A DNA stretch of 47,615 nucleotides from an uncultured Eubacteriales bacterium (GTDB taxonomy: Bacteria; Bacillota_I; Bacilli_A; RF39; UBA660). The DNA is taken from assembly GCA_900319955.1 (NCBI GenBank), contig ONQM01000001.1:1-47615 (forward strand), in the 5' to 3' direction. The first letter of the stretch is position 1. The number at the start of each line of letters is the position of its first letter. A model generated the notes under the pieces. That model was given only the letters and a program-made list of their open reading frames with translations, made no database searches and had not been told where the DNA came from. The translations under genes and the position numbers were made by a program. Shown piece after piece: positions 1-8,030 of this stretch.

Positions 1-368
1 CTCTTTGAACTTGTTGTTCCATTACTTATATTTGCAAAGCTTCCTACTATTCTCCATAACTCGTTATTAAATCTTACATAGTTGTTTGGATTTGCACCTA
101 TATATCTTAAGTTGTTATCACTTGTACCATCATATACTAAATTTGTTTTATCTATTTTATATAAGTTTGTAATAGTCTCTGTTGCAATCCCAGTTTTTGC
201 ATAAAGTGGATTAGCAATTTTAATATTTAAACTATTTTTACTATCAACAGATTTTGTAAATAATGCATTACTACTACCTATTATCCCAATAAAGTTAATT
301 ACTGTAAGTACTGAAAACACTGCTATACTTGTTTTTAATATTTTCTTTAATTTTTTATCATTTTTCAT
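1..368 (-). CDS. Surface protein, N-terminal part (cut by window edge)
   Basis: Open frame running off the left edge. It starts at the ATG whose complement ends at 368, preceded by AGGATGG about 10 nt upstream. Residues 1-12 are lysine-rich and about 13-30 form a hydrophobic segment, so it is a signal peptide or membrane anchor. Near residue 100 it contains RYIGANPNNYVRFNNELWR, a motif I associate with large secreted proteins of gut Bacilli that precedes a beta-rich extracellular domain (family recognition from memory, not a named Pfam). The C-terminus lies outside the window. The gene is divergent from the XRE regulator at 484, which could control it. Function unknown; likely displayed on the cell surface. 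Confidence 0.6.
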   Translation of the reverse strand, partial: MKNDKKLKKILKTSIAVFSVLTVINFIGIIGSSNALFTKSVDSKNSLNIKIANPLYAKTGIATETITNLYKIDKTNLVYDGTSDNNLRYIGANPNNYVRFNNELWRIVGSFANISNGTTSSK

Positions 369-415
369 ACTCTTATACCATCCTATTTTTAATCATAATA
401 CTATTATATCATAAA

Positions 416-457
416 TCTCACTGAATAGCTGAAATAATTTATAACTAATAAGTGAGA
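416..457. promoter_or_regulatory. Possible operator: 7-bp inverted repeat in divergent intergenic region
   Basis: TCTCACT at 416-422 and its reverse complement AGTGAGA at 451-457 flank AT-rich sequence between the divergent surface-protein gene and the XRE regulator. XRE-type proteins usually bind such dyads near their own promoter, so this could be an autoregulatory site. The repeat is short and the arms are 28 nt apart, so chance is a real alternative. Confidence 0.2.
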
Positions 458-483
458 AAATGTAAACAAGAGGTAATTATGAT

Positions 484-741
484 ATGGATAAGAGCAGTGA
501 AAATTATATTTATTATTTAGTTGCTAGAAATTTAAGAAGATTAAGGAAAAGTAAGCATATGACTCAAAGTGAGTTTGCTGAGAAATGTAATTATAGTCCT
601 GGATTTATAATGAATATAGAAAGTGAAAAATATTATCAAACTTTTAGTTTAGGTACTTTATGGACTTTTGCTAAAGTACTTGATGTCGATATAAGAGAAT
701 TATTTGAACCACTTGATGATGAGGTCCAAAAAAGAAACTAG
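484..741 (+). CDS. XRE/Cro-CI-type helix-turn-helix regulator
   Basis: An 85-residue protein that is almost entirely one HTH_3-type domain (about residues 12-75). The recognition region reads LRRLRKSKHMTQSEFAEKC followed by SPGFIMNIESEKY, matching the Cro/CI pattern in which helix 2 holds TQ-x-E-x-A and helix 3 contacts DNA. The end, FAKVLDVDIRELFEP, is the usual helix 5 and exit of single-domain XRE regulators. GAGG lies about 10 nt before the ATG. There is no sensor domain. It is divergent from a surface-protein gene and convergent with cotE, overlapping the cotE stop by 4 nt, so the shared 3' end may limit both transcripts. The target is unknown. Confidence 0.85.
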   Translation: MDKSSENYIYYLVARNLRRLRKSKHMTQSEFAEKCNYSPGFIMNIESEKYYQTFSLGTLWTFAKVLDVDIRELFEPLDDEVQKRN

Positions 742-1277
742 TTAGTATCATTAGTTTCTTTTTCTTTTATGGTATTATCTTCTAAATAGTCTTCTTTTAC
801 TTCATCTATTTTTTCATCTGGATTATCTAATATTTCATCCCATGGATCTTCTTCATCTACTACTCCTATTTTTACTTTTTGATCTCCAACAAGTTCTATT
901 CCTAATTCTTTTTCTACTGTATAGTTAATTGTATTTCCACTTATACTTGCATTAGTACATGTTGGACCACTTAAGCATTTAATTATTGCAGATGCATCAG
1001 CATTAACATCTTTAATAGTTACTGTTTCATTATAAGTATCAGTATTCTTAGTAACTAGTGTTTCTTTATTATCATTATAACTATACCATATGTTTACATC
1101 ATATGATCCTGTTATATTTACTTTATCTCCTACTAAATCACCTTTAAAATTATGATTTATAATCCAGCATCCAAGTATAGTTGAAGGTGTATGTTCTAGT
1201 TTTATACTATTATTAGTTATAAATTTCTTTTTACCTTTTCCAAGTACTGCACGAGTTACTATTTCTTTATATGACAT
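738..1277 (-). CDS. cotE: Outer spore coat protein CotE family
   Basis: Recognised by the CotE core: YKEIVTRAVLGKGKK, then STILGCWIINHNFKG, then GSYDVNIWYSYNDN, in the order and spacing of Bacillus CotE (which has KGRK, SILGCWVINH, GFYDVNTWYS). In Bacillus, CotE is the morphogenetic protein that directs outer-coat assembly on the forespore. The tail (from about residue 145) is acidic, as in the family. The ATG at 1277 is chosen because GAGGAG stands 8 nt before it; an upstream in-frame ATG at 1307 has no such site. It lies downstream of miaB and ricA, the same order as miaB-ymcA-cotE in Bacillus subtilis. The following mutS-mutL of Bacillus is not found. About 179 residues, close to the usual length. 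Confidence 0.88.
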   Translation of the reverse strand: MSYKEIVTRAVLGKGKKKFITNNSIKLEHTPSTILGCWIINHNFKGDLVGDKVNITGSYDVNIWYSYNDNKETLVTKNTDTYNETVTIKDVNADASAIIKCLSGPTCTNASISGNTINYTVEKELGIELVGDQKVKIGVVDEEDPWDEILDNPDEKIDEVKEDYLEDNTIKEKETNDTN

Positions 1278-1324
1278 TTTATCAACTCCTCTATATAATT
1301 TATGCATAATATTAAATAAATAGA

Positions 1325-1357
1325 CAAAAAAAGAAGTTAAACTTATTGTTAGCTTCT
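1325..1357 (-). terminator. Intrinsic terminator after ricA
   Basis: On the minus strand AGAAGCTAA pairs imperfectly with TTAACTTCT and is followed by a run of seven T. It would end the miaB-ricA transcript before cotE. Confidence 0.6.
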
Positions 1358-1359
1358 CA

Positions 1360-1390
1360 ATTATAATAGTCTATTCCGAAAAAACTGCAA
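1360..1390 (-). promoter_or_regulatory. Candidate promoter of cotE, overlapping the terminator
   Basis: Minus-strand TTGCAG, a 16-nt spacer, then TATTAT (or TATAAT three bases further on). Predicted initiation falls inside the left arm of the terminator at 1325-1357, so transcripts started here would lack that arm and escape it. Whether sigma-A or a sporulation sigma factor reads this site cannot be told from sequence alone. Confidence 0.4.
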
Positions 1391-1415
1391 TTTTACATTT
1401 TTTTTAATAGAAGTC

Positions 1416-1760
1416 TTAAAATAATTCTTCATTAAATAGATTATCAAAGTAATTATTTATTTTATTCTTTATTAAATCTAGACTCCCATTTACTTTATTT
1501 AAGTAATAATTATATAAAGTAAAATCATTATAAGTATTTAACTCTTCTACTTTAGTTTCTAACTCTTCTTTTACTTTGCTATCTTTATTTCTTATGTATT
1601 CTTTTTGAAGATCTTTTACTTTTTTTATTAGATTGAGTAACTTTTTATTATCTTTTATTTTATCTTTATAATACATAAGTTTTTTATAGTCATTTGATTC
1701 TTTTATATAAGTAATTATATTATTAAGGCTTTCTTTTTCTTCTTTAGTTAGCATTTCCAT
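1416..1760 (-). CDS. ricA: RicA/YmcA-like protein of the YlbF family
   Basis: A 114-residue, almost fully helical protein with the Com_YlbF/YmcA character: LNNIITYIKESNDYKKLMYY at the N-terminus, then repeated amphipathic helices with KKVKDLQKEY. In Bacillus, RicA acts with YlbF and YaaT as the Ric complex, which stimulates RNase Y processing and affects sporulation and competence. Similarity alone is weak; the placement directly after miaB and before cotE, as in Bacillus subtilis, is the strongest support. The start at 1760 overlaps the miaB stop by 17 nt and has GGAG 5 nt upstream, which suggests translational coupling. The conserved cysteines discussed for Ric proteins are not present here. 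Confidence 0.72.
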   Translation of the reverse strand: MEMLTKEEKESLNNIITYIKESNDYKKLMYYKDKIKDNKKLLNLIKKVKDLQKEYIRNKDSKVKEELETKVEELNTYNDFTLYNYYLNKVNGSLDLIKNKINNYFDNLFNEELF

Positions 1761-3147
1761 CTAAACTCCATGTTTTAGCTTTTGTTATTTTTACGTTTAC
1801 TAAGTCTCCTATTTTAATGTTTTTACCTGTAAAGTTAACAAGTTTCATTTCTTTACTATATCCATAGTACCCATCTATTTTTTCATTTTTACCTTCTACT
1901 AATACTTCAAGTGTTTGTCCTTCTTCTTTTTTATTATTTTCTAAAAAATATTTATTAACTAATTTATTAAGTATTTGTAATCTTTCTTCTTTTGTTTTTT
2001 CATCTACTTGATTTTTAAATTTAGCAGCAGGTGTATTTTCTCTTGGTGAATATATAAATGTATATGCATTATCATAATTACAATGATTTACTACGTCAAG
2101 TGTTTCTTGAAAGTCTTCTTCTGTTTCTCCTGGAAAGCCTACAATAATATCTGTTGATATATGGCAATTTGTGATTTTACTTTTCATTTTATCAAAAAGT
2201 TTTAGATAGCTTTCTTTTGTATAACGTCTTCCCATACTCTTTAGTACTTTGTCTGATCCTGACTGTAGTGGAAGATGAATAGATGGCATTATATTAGGAT
2301 ACTTTGCAATTGTATCTATCATTTTATCTGTAAAGTTCCATGGATGCGATGTTGTAAATCTAACTCTTGGAATACCAGTTTTTGCAACATCTTCAAGTAG
2401 TTCTCCAAATGAATAATCATTGTAAAGATCATGACCATATGCATTAACGTTTTGTCCTAAGAGTGTTACCTCTTTATAACCATCAGATGCTAAAGCTTCT
2501 ACTTCCCTTAGTATATCTTCTTTTTTTCTAGAATGCTCTCTTCCTCTTGTGTAAGGCACTATACAATATGTACAGAATTTATCACAGCCATAAATAATAT
2601 TTACATATGCTTTAAAATTGCTTACTCTTCTTACAGGAATATTTTCTATTATTTCATCTGAGAATGTCTTAACATCTATTTCTTGCTTTCCTTCATTTAT
2701 CGCTCTATCAAGTATTTCTGGTAAATCTGCTATATTATGTGTTCCGAATATAAAGTTTACAAATTTGTATTTTTCTTTTATTTCTTTAATGACTCCTTCT
2801 TCTTGTGCCATGCATCCACAAAGACCTATTACTAAATCTTTCTTTTCTTCTTTTAAATGTTTAAATCTTCCAAGCATACCAAATGCTTTATTATGTGCAT
2901 TTTCTCTTACTGAACATGTATTAAGAAGAACTAAATCTGCATCTTTATATTCTTCTACTTCAGTAAATCCCATTTCTTCGAGTAAAGCTTTTATGTTTTC
3001 ACTATCATGCTCATTCATTTGACATCCATATGTTTTTAGAAAATATTTTTTACCACTATATTTTAATTTGTAATTTGGATCTAGTTCAAATTTCTTTGTC
3101 TTTATTTTATCTTTTTTAAATACATCTTTATAATTAGGTAATTCCAT
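1744..3147 (-). CDS. miaB: tRNA-2-methylthio-N6-dimethylallyladenosine synthase MiaB
   Basis: Radical-SAM methylthiotransferase that adds the methylthio group to i6A37 of tRNAs reading UNN codons. The N-terminal UPF0004 domain supplies three iron-sulfur cysteines in KTYGCQMNEHDSE, LNTCSVRENA and GLCGCMAQEEG. The radical-SAM core has the CxxxCxxC motif in YGCDKFCTYCIVPYTRGRE. The C-terminal 65 residues form a TRAM domain that holds tRNA. At 467 residues it is a little shorter than Bacillus MiaB. It heads the miaB-ricA pair. The YGCQMN and YTRGRE signatures separate it from MtaB and RimO. Confidence 0.96.
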   Translation of the reverse strand: MELPNYKDVFKKDKIKTKKFELDPNYKLKYSGKKYFLKTYGCQMNEHDSENIKALLEEMGFTEVEEYKDADLVLLNTCSVRENAHNKAFGMLGRFKHLKEEKKDLVIGLCGCMAQEEGVIKEIKEKYKFVNFIFGTHNIADLPEILDRAINEGKQEIDVKTFSDEIIENIPVRRVSNFKAYVNIIYGCDKFCTYCIVPYTRGREHSRKKEDILREVEALASDGYKEVTLLGQNVNAYGHDLYNDYSFGELLEDVAKTGIPRVRFTTSHPWNFTDKMIDTIAKYPNIMPSIHLPLQSGSDKVLKSMGRRYTKESYLKLFDKMKSKITNCHISTDIIVGFPGETEEDFQETLDVVNHCNYDNAYTFIYSPRENTPAAKFKNQVDEKTKEERLQILNKLVNKYFLENNKKEEGQTLEVLVEGKNEKIDGYYGYSKEMKLVNFTGKNIKIGDLVNVKITKAKTWSLDGNAN

Positions 3148-3157
3148 AGTAATCCCC

Positions 3158-3604
3158 CTATCTCATTTGTAATACTTTAAAATCTTCTTTAGGTGAAAAT
3201 ATTATTTTTTTATTTTTTCCAATTTCATTTTTTAATATGACTCCTCTTTCATTAATATACATATTAATATCTGCTGGAACATTGCAATCAAGCTCCAGTT
3301 TATCAAAATATGTTTTTAATTTTCCTATAGGAGTTTCTTTTGTTTCAAGAAAAAGACTTCCATTTAAAGAAAGTTCTTTTATAGTATTTAGTCTTATTTC
3401 TTCTTTTAATTTTTCATATTTTTTTATGTTATGTTTGTTAATTTGATAGCATTCATTTGTTTTTCTTATTTTTATATAGTCATTATAATTATTATTTTTA
3501 ATTCTTATTATGTTTGAATTTCTTATTTTTTTATACCACCAATTTGATACAAATTCTGCTATTTCAATTATTTTTCTATATTCATCCTGCTCCACTAATT
3601 TCAC
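3158..3604 (-). CDS. Hypothetical protein, 148 residues
   Basis: I do not recognise this family. It is basic in its first 80 residues, rich in Asn, Lys and Ile, has no membrane segment or signal peptide, and ends with a short beta-rich stretch (VILKNEIGKNKKIIFS). The GTG at 3604 directly abuts the stop of the lipoprotein gene; a second in-frame GTG at 3595, with AGGTGA 5 nt before it, is an equally good start and would shorten the protein by three residues. It sits between the lipoprotein gene and miaB with 10 nt to miaB, so it is likely in one transcript with them. Confidence 0.55.
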   Translation of the reverse strand: MKLVEQDEYRKIIEIAEFVSNWWYKKIRNSNIIRIKNNNYNDYIKIRKTNECYQINKHNIKKYEKLKEEIRLNTIKELSLNGSLFLETKETPIGKLKTYFDKLELDCNVPADINMYINERGVILKNEIGKNKKIIFSPKEDFKVLQMR

Positions 3605-4018
3605 CTACTTACAACTATAGCCACGCTCTTCCATAGTTTTTTTTACTTTTTCTTTTGTTTTTTCTTTAATGTTTAATATTTTAAGAAGTTTACTATTACT
3701 TTTACTATCTGAAACTAATTTAAAGTTAATATTATTATTTGAAATAGTTGCACTATAGTCAAATCCTTTATTTTTATATGTTTCATCAAGACTTTCTTTA
3801 TAACTATTTATATATTTTACATATGTTTCATCAAATGTTATTGTACCTTCTTCATAAACTGATGATATTTTATCATTTACAAAGTTAAATGTAATATTTA
3901 AGTTATTACTTGATCCAGTATCAGTAACACTTGTTTTACATGATAATTTTTCTTTTTTATCACATCCTGTTACTATAAATAATGTTAGTAGTATTACTAA
4001 TATAAATTTCTTTTTCAT
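3605..4018 (-). CDS. Small lipoprotein
   Basis: Classic lipoprotein signal: MKKKFILVILLTLFIVTGC, with lipobox VTGC and Cys19 as the expected diacylglyceryl attachment site, then a charged linker DKKEKLSC. The mature part of about 118 residues contains an N-terminal and a C-terminal cysteine (LSCKTS, GYSCK) that may form a disulfide. It resembles the DUF1307/YehR type of small lipoproteins only in general shape. The ATG at 4018 is preferred over an upstream start at 4057 because AAGGAG lies 6 nt before it and the signal peptide begins there. Probably anchored to the outer face of the membrane; function unknown. Confidence 0.72.
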   Translation of the reverse strand: MKKKFILVILLTLFIVTGCDKKEKLSCKTSVTDTGSSNNLNITFNFVNDKISSVYEEGTITFDETYVKYINSYKESLDETYKNKGFDYSATISNNNINFKLVSDSKSNSKLLKILNIKEKTKEKVKKTMEERGYSCK

Positions 4019-4092
4019 GTTAATCTCCTTACTTATATTAAACACTTTAAGCAACATTTACAATTATATTAAAGTTATATTGTATTGTCAAA

Positions 4093-4896
4093 TTATTTTG
4101 ATAATGTAATCACTGGTCTTATTCCAATTACAAATCCAGCATTTCTAGCATCTAGAAGTATGCTACTTGCATTTATATCAACTGTCCATGCTAGTTTTCC
4201 TGATGCTGTCGTTGACGTATAATAACCAAAGTAGCTTTCATTTTGTATATTATCCCAAAGATATGAACAATTTGATGATGTAAGATCATATGATTTTGCA
4301 GCATCAAGTGATGAAAAGTTTGTAACTAGACAAGATGCTGCAACCTCACTTGCCATAGGAAGTCTTGCAGCATAACCTGAATAGTTTATATTATTAAACA
4401 TGCCTACTTCACTTACATTTGTCCAAGTACTTGTCTTTGGTAAGTGTTTAATTGCATTTAACGGTCCAAGATTTGCATTTTCTATCCCATCTTCTTCAGT
4501 TGATGGTTCTGAAAAAGATGCTGAACTATAATCTCTATCCATTATTAAATTTACTCTTCCATCATCTTCTGCATCATTAAGTACATAGAATTTATAAGAC
4601 TTACCATCACCTAAGTTATTACAATTATATATTGTTCCCTTTTTATAAGGTGATTTACTATTTGTTTTACAAACTTCTTCTTCACTTGATGCATCTTTAT
4701 ATAAATTGCCCTCTTTATGCATCTTTATATTTTCTTCTTCTTTTTGAATATTCTTTTTATCACTTTTATTTACTTCGTAATTTTCTACTTTAAAGAATTT
4801 ATCATATAAAACAAGTCCACATAAAACTATTATAACTGCTATTAATATCATAATGGTTGCATATGCTGTTTTTATTTTCTTATCATTTTTTTCCAT
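4093..4896 (-). CDS. Membrane-anchored surface protein with C-terminal RPVI motif domain
   Basis: N-terminal anchor: a short lysine-rich cytoplasmic part followed by a transmembrane helix at about residues 12-32 (ATIMILIAVIIVLCGLVLY). A charged, likely extended linker follows to residue 75, then an extracellular domain of about 190 residues ending in FVIGIRPVITLSK. The RLPMASEVAA and GIRPVITL elements recur in secreted proteins of gut Firmicutes related to DUF6273-type domains (recognition from memory). Four cysteines (CKTN, YNCNN, ASCL, SNCS) could pair outside the cell. No catalytic motif is visible. Its neighbours give no functional hint. Confidence 0.6.
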   Translation of the reverse strand: MEKNDKKIKTAYATIMILIAVIIVLCGLVLYDKFFKVENYEVNKSDKKNIQKEEENIKMHKEGNLYKDASSEEEVCKTNSKSPYKKGTIYNCNNLGDGKSYKFYVLNDAEDDGRVNLIMDRDYSSASFSEPSTEEDGIENANLGPLNAIKHLPKTSTWTNVSEVGMFNNINYSGYAARLPMASEVAASCLVTNFSSLDAAKSYDLTSSNCSYLWDNIQNESYFGYYTSTTASGKLAWTVDINASSILLDARNAGFVIGIRPVITLSK

Positions 4897-4940
4897 ATTC
4901 TTTCTCCTACGATACTATTTTATCATATTTTTTTATTTTT

Positions 4941-7900
4941 TTACTTAACTTCTCTTATTTTACTGTCAAGTATTGAATATAAATATGTATATACTTTTTT
5001 ATGAGTTAAAGATTCTATATATTTCCTATATCCATTTAATTGATCATCATAGTGTTGGTCATCTATTCCTTTTAGTTTATAGTCAAATATATATAAGACA
5101 TTATCATATTCTATCATTAAATCTATTATACCATGATATTTTACACTATTTTCCTCATAAATAAATTCATACTCTTTATATATTTTACCGGTTTTTATTT
5201 TATTTATGATGTCACTATTTATAAATTTATTTATTTTATCTTTAATATAATCATTTATATTAAATAGTGTAAAGTCAGGATTTTCAAAGTCTATTTCTTC
5301 AAGTATTTTATGACACTTTGTACCAAGTTCTAAAAGATTTTTTTCATCTTTAGTTTCTATTTTTAATTCTTCTTTTGAAAAGTGTTTTTCTTCTTCTTTT
5401 TTATTATTTAACTTTATTTCTTTTACATCTAGTTTAATATTACTTTTATTTATATTATTTTCTTTTTGACTTATAATATAGTTTTTTGTTAAATTAGGTT
5501 CTTTTAATGTTATATATTCTTCTAGATTTCCAAGTATACTATTAAGCATTAAATAAAATGATGAATATTTTGATCTTACTGAATCTGGTACTAATTCACT
5601 ATAGTTTTCTCCTTCTCCATTTTTCATTACTATTACGATTTTTTCTCTGCTTCTTGTAAGAGCAACATATAAAAGTCTTATTCTTTCCCCAATATCTTCT
5701 AATTTTTCTTCTCTATCATAAAGTATTCTTGTTATTAAACTTTTATATCCATAATTAAATATTGGTATCATAAATCCATATTTTCTATCAAATGCTATTT
5801 TTCTTCTTGAGTCTTCTCTATTTGCACCATCACTCATTGATCCAAAGTAGCATACTGGAAACTCAAGCCCTTTTGATTTATGAATTGACATTATTTTTAC
5901 ACTATCTATGTCTTCTAGTGTTTTATCATAAGACATTTTATATCCATTTTTTATTGTTTCATCTAAATATTTAAGTACACTATTATTGTTATACTCTTTT
6001 TTTTCTAGACTATCTATTACATCAAATAAATAATATATAGATTTTTCTTTTTCATCTATCATTTCTGTTTTTAATATATTATAGTTTATATCAAATACAT
6101 CAAGCACTTTTAAATAGAATTCTTTTGGTGAAAGATTTATAAAATCATTTTTTAAAGATATTCCTTTATTATATATATCTGTTTCTTTAAAATTATTTTC
6201 TTTAAATATTTTTAGTATTTCTTCATCTGTTAAATTACTTAAAAATGATCTTGCAATAGACAAAAATGCATATTTAGTATTTTCATCAAATATGTTATTT
6301 GATATATCACTTATAAATTTATAAATATTATGTATAACATATATAAATGGTGTATTATTGATATTTTCTTCTCTATATATTGTTATAGGAATGCCTAAGT
6401 ATTCAAATATTTTTTTATACAAATCAAAATCTTTTTTCTTTGATAACAATACTACAAAATCTTTATATGATATTTTTCTAAATTTATTTTCATCTTTATC
6501 AAATATCATTTTTCCTTCATTTACTCTTTTTTTAATATCATCTGCTATTATAAAGATTTCTTTTTCAGTATTTGTATATTCTTTAGTTTTATCTTCATCA
6601 TATGTTAATATATCAAGATTATATTCTCCTTCTTTATAATCATTATAAGTAGTGTTACCAAATACTGCTTCTCCATCTTCTTTATAGTTTGATCCTCCTA
6701 TTTCTTCATTCATGACAAGATCAAATACTTTGTTAATATTATTAAGTACTTCTTCTCTACTTCTAAAGTTTTTATTTAAGTCTATTTTTATTCCACCATC
6801 TTTTTTACTATATTTTTTATATTTTTCTCTAAAGATATTAGGATTTGCATTACGAAATCTATAAATAGATTGTTTAACATCTCCTACCATATAAAGATTA
6901 TTATTTGAAATTAAATCTAATAGTTCTTCTTCTATATCAGATGTATCTTGATATTCATCTACCATTATTTCATCAAATGATTTTTTTACATCTTCTCTTA
7001 TAGACTCATTTTCTTTTAATAAGTTAATTACCATTATACTAATATCAGAAAAGTCATAAAGAGATTTTTTCTTTCTTTCTTCATCGTAGAATTTATATGT
7101 ATTTGTTATTATTCTAATTAATGCTTCTGCATCAGGTTTTGTTTTCATAATATCTTCTATCATATATTCTTCTTTAGGATAGTTTGATGTTAGTTTTTCT
7201 ATTTCTTTTTTTACTGATCCCATATCATCATATATTTTTTTAGCATCTACAGGAAATTTATATGCTTTAAATGATAAGCTTTCAAAGAATGTTTTTATAT
7301 CACTATATGTTTTTACAGTATTTATATTTTTAAATGCTTCAAGTAATTTATCTAATGTTTTACCACTTAAATGGTTTTCTAATTCTTCTAGAAGGCTTTT
7401 GTATTTTTTAAATAAATCATATACAAGACTTATGTATTTGTCTTTATATTTAGTTAAATTTTCTATATTATAAAATGCACTTATATAACTTTTTAAATAT
7501 TCATCTCTATCTGACATTAAATCAAGTTTAGAAAGTATATTTAGTACATTACCTTTAAAATCATCATCACCTTTTAAAGACATATTTGTAATTAAGTTTT
7601 CAAAGTCTTTTAAGTCTTTTTGATATTCTATATCAAGTGCTTTATCAAGTGATTTTCTTTTAATTATATCTAGAAGTGTACTATCACATATTTCTATATT
7701 ATTGCTTATATTTAATGCATAATGATATTTTTTTAATAAACTTAATGAGAAACTATCAAATGTTGTTATATATGCTTCATCTACATATTTAGCTTCTTCT
7801 AAAAAGTTATTTTCTATTAGGACTTTTCTTACTCTATCTTTCATTTCTTTTGCAGCATCTTTTGTAAATGTTAAAAGAAGAAGTCTTTTTACAGTAAAAC

Positions 7901-8030
7901 CATCTGATACTTTTCTTAAAACTCTTTTTGAAAGTACTGCTGTCTTACCAGATCCTGCTCCTGCTGAAACTAATATGTTTGTATGTGGTTCTATTTCAAC
8001 TGCAAGAGCCTGTTCTTTAGTTAGTGCCAT
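4941..8030 (-). CDS. addA: ATP-dependent helicase/nuclease subunit A
   Basis: UvrD-family helicase with a C-terminal nuclease, the motor of the AddAB enzyme that processes double-strand breaks for RecA. Helicase motifs in order: SAGAGSGKT (Walker A), TFTKDAAKEMKDR (Ia), DEYQDTSDIEEELL (II), GDVKQSIYRFR (III), LNKNFRS (IV), IMSIHKSKGLEFPV (V) and RLLYVALTRSREK (VI). The nuclease has GTKCHKILEE, then HGIIDLMIEY and FDYKLKG, the D...DYK pattern. At 1029 residues it is about 200 shorter than Bacillus AddA. The ATG at 8030 with AGGAGGT 7 nt upstream is chosen over a GTG at 8039. It overlaps addB by 14 nt. Confidence 0.95.
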   Translation of the reverse strand: MALTKEQALAVEIEPHTNILVSAGAGSGKTAVLSKRVLRKVSDGFTVKRLLLLTFTKDAAKEMKDRVRKVLIENNFLEEAKYVDEAYITTFDSFSLSLLKKYHYALNISNNIEICDSTLLDIIKRKSLDKALDIEYQKDLKDFENLITNMSLKGDDDFKGNVLNILSKLDLMSDRDEYLKSYISAFYNIENLTKYKDKYISLVYDLFKKYKSLLEELENHLSGKTLDKLLEAFKNINTVKTYSDIKTFFESLSFKAYKFPVDAKKIYDDMGSVKKEIEKLTSNYPKEEYMIEDIMKTKPDAEALIRIITNTYKFYDEERKKKSLYDFSDISIMVINLLKENESIREDVKKSFDEIMVDEYQDTSDIEEELLDLISNNNLYMVGDVKQSIYRFRNANPNIFREKYKKYSKKDGGIKIDLNKNFRSREEVLNNINKVFDLVMNEEIGGSNYKEDGEAVFGNTTYNDYKEGEYNLDILTYDEDKTKEYTNTEKEIFIIADDIKKRVNEGKMIFDKDENKFRKISYKDFVVLLSKKKDFDLYKKIFEYLGIPITIYREENINNTPFIYVIHNIYKFISDISNNIFDENTKYAFLSIARSFLSNLTDEEILKIFKENNFKETDIYNKGISLKNDFINLSPKEFYLKVLDVFDINYNILKTEMIDEKEKSIYYLFDVIDSLEKKEYNNNSVLKYLDETIKNGYKMSYDKTLEDIDSVKIMSIHKSKGLEFPVCYFGSMSDGANREDSRRKIAFDRKYGFMIPIFNYGYKSLITRILYDREEKLEDIGERIRLLYVALTRSREKIVIVMKNGEGENYSELVPDSVRSKYSSFYLMLNSILGNLEEYITLKEPNLTKNYIISQKENNINKSNIKLDVKEIKLNNKKEEEKHFSKEELKIETKDEKNLLELGTKCHKILEEIDFENPDFTLFNINDYIKDKINKFINSDIINKIKTGKIYKEYEFIYEENSVKYHGIIDLMIEYDNVLYIFDYKLKGIDDQHYDDQLNGYRKYIESLTHKKVYTYLYSILDSKIREVK

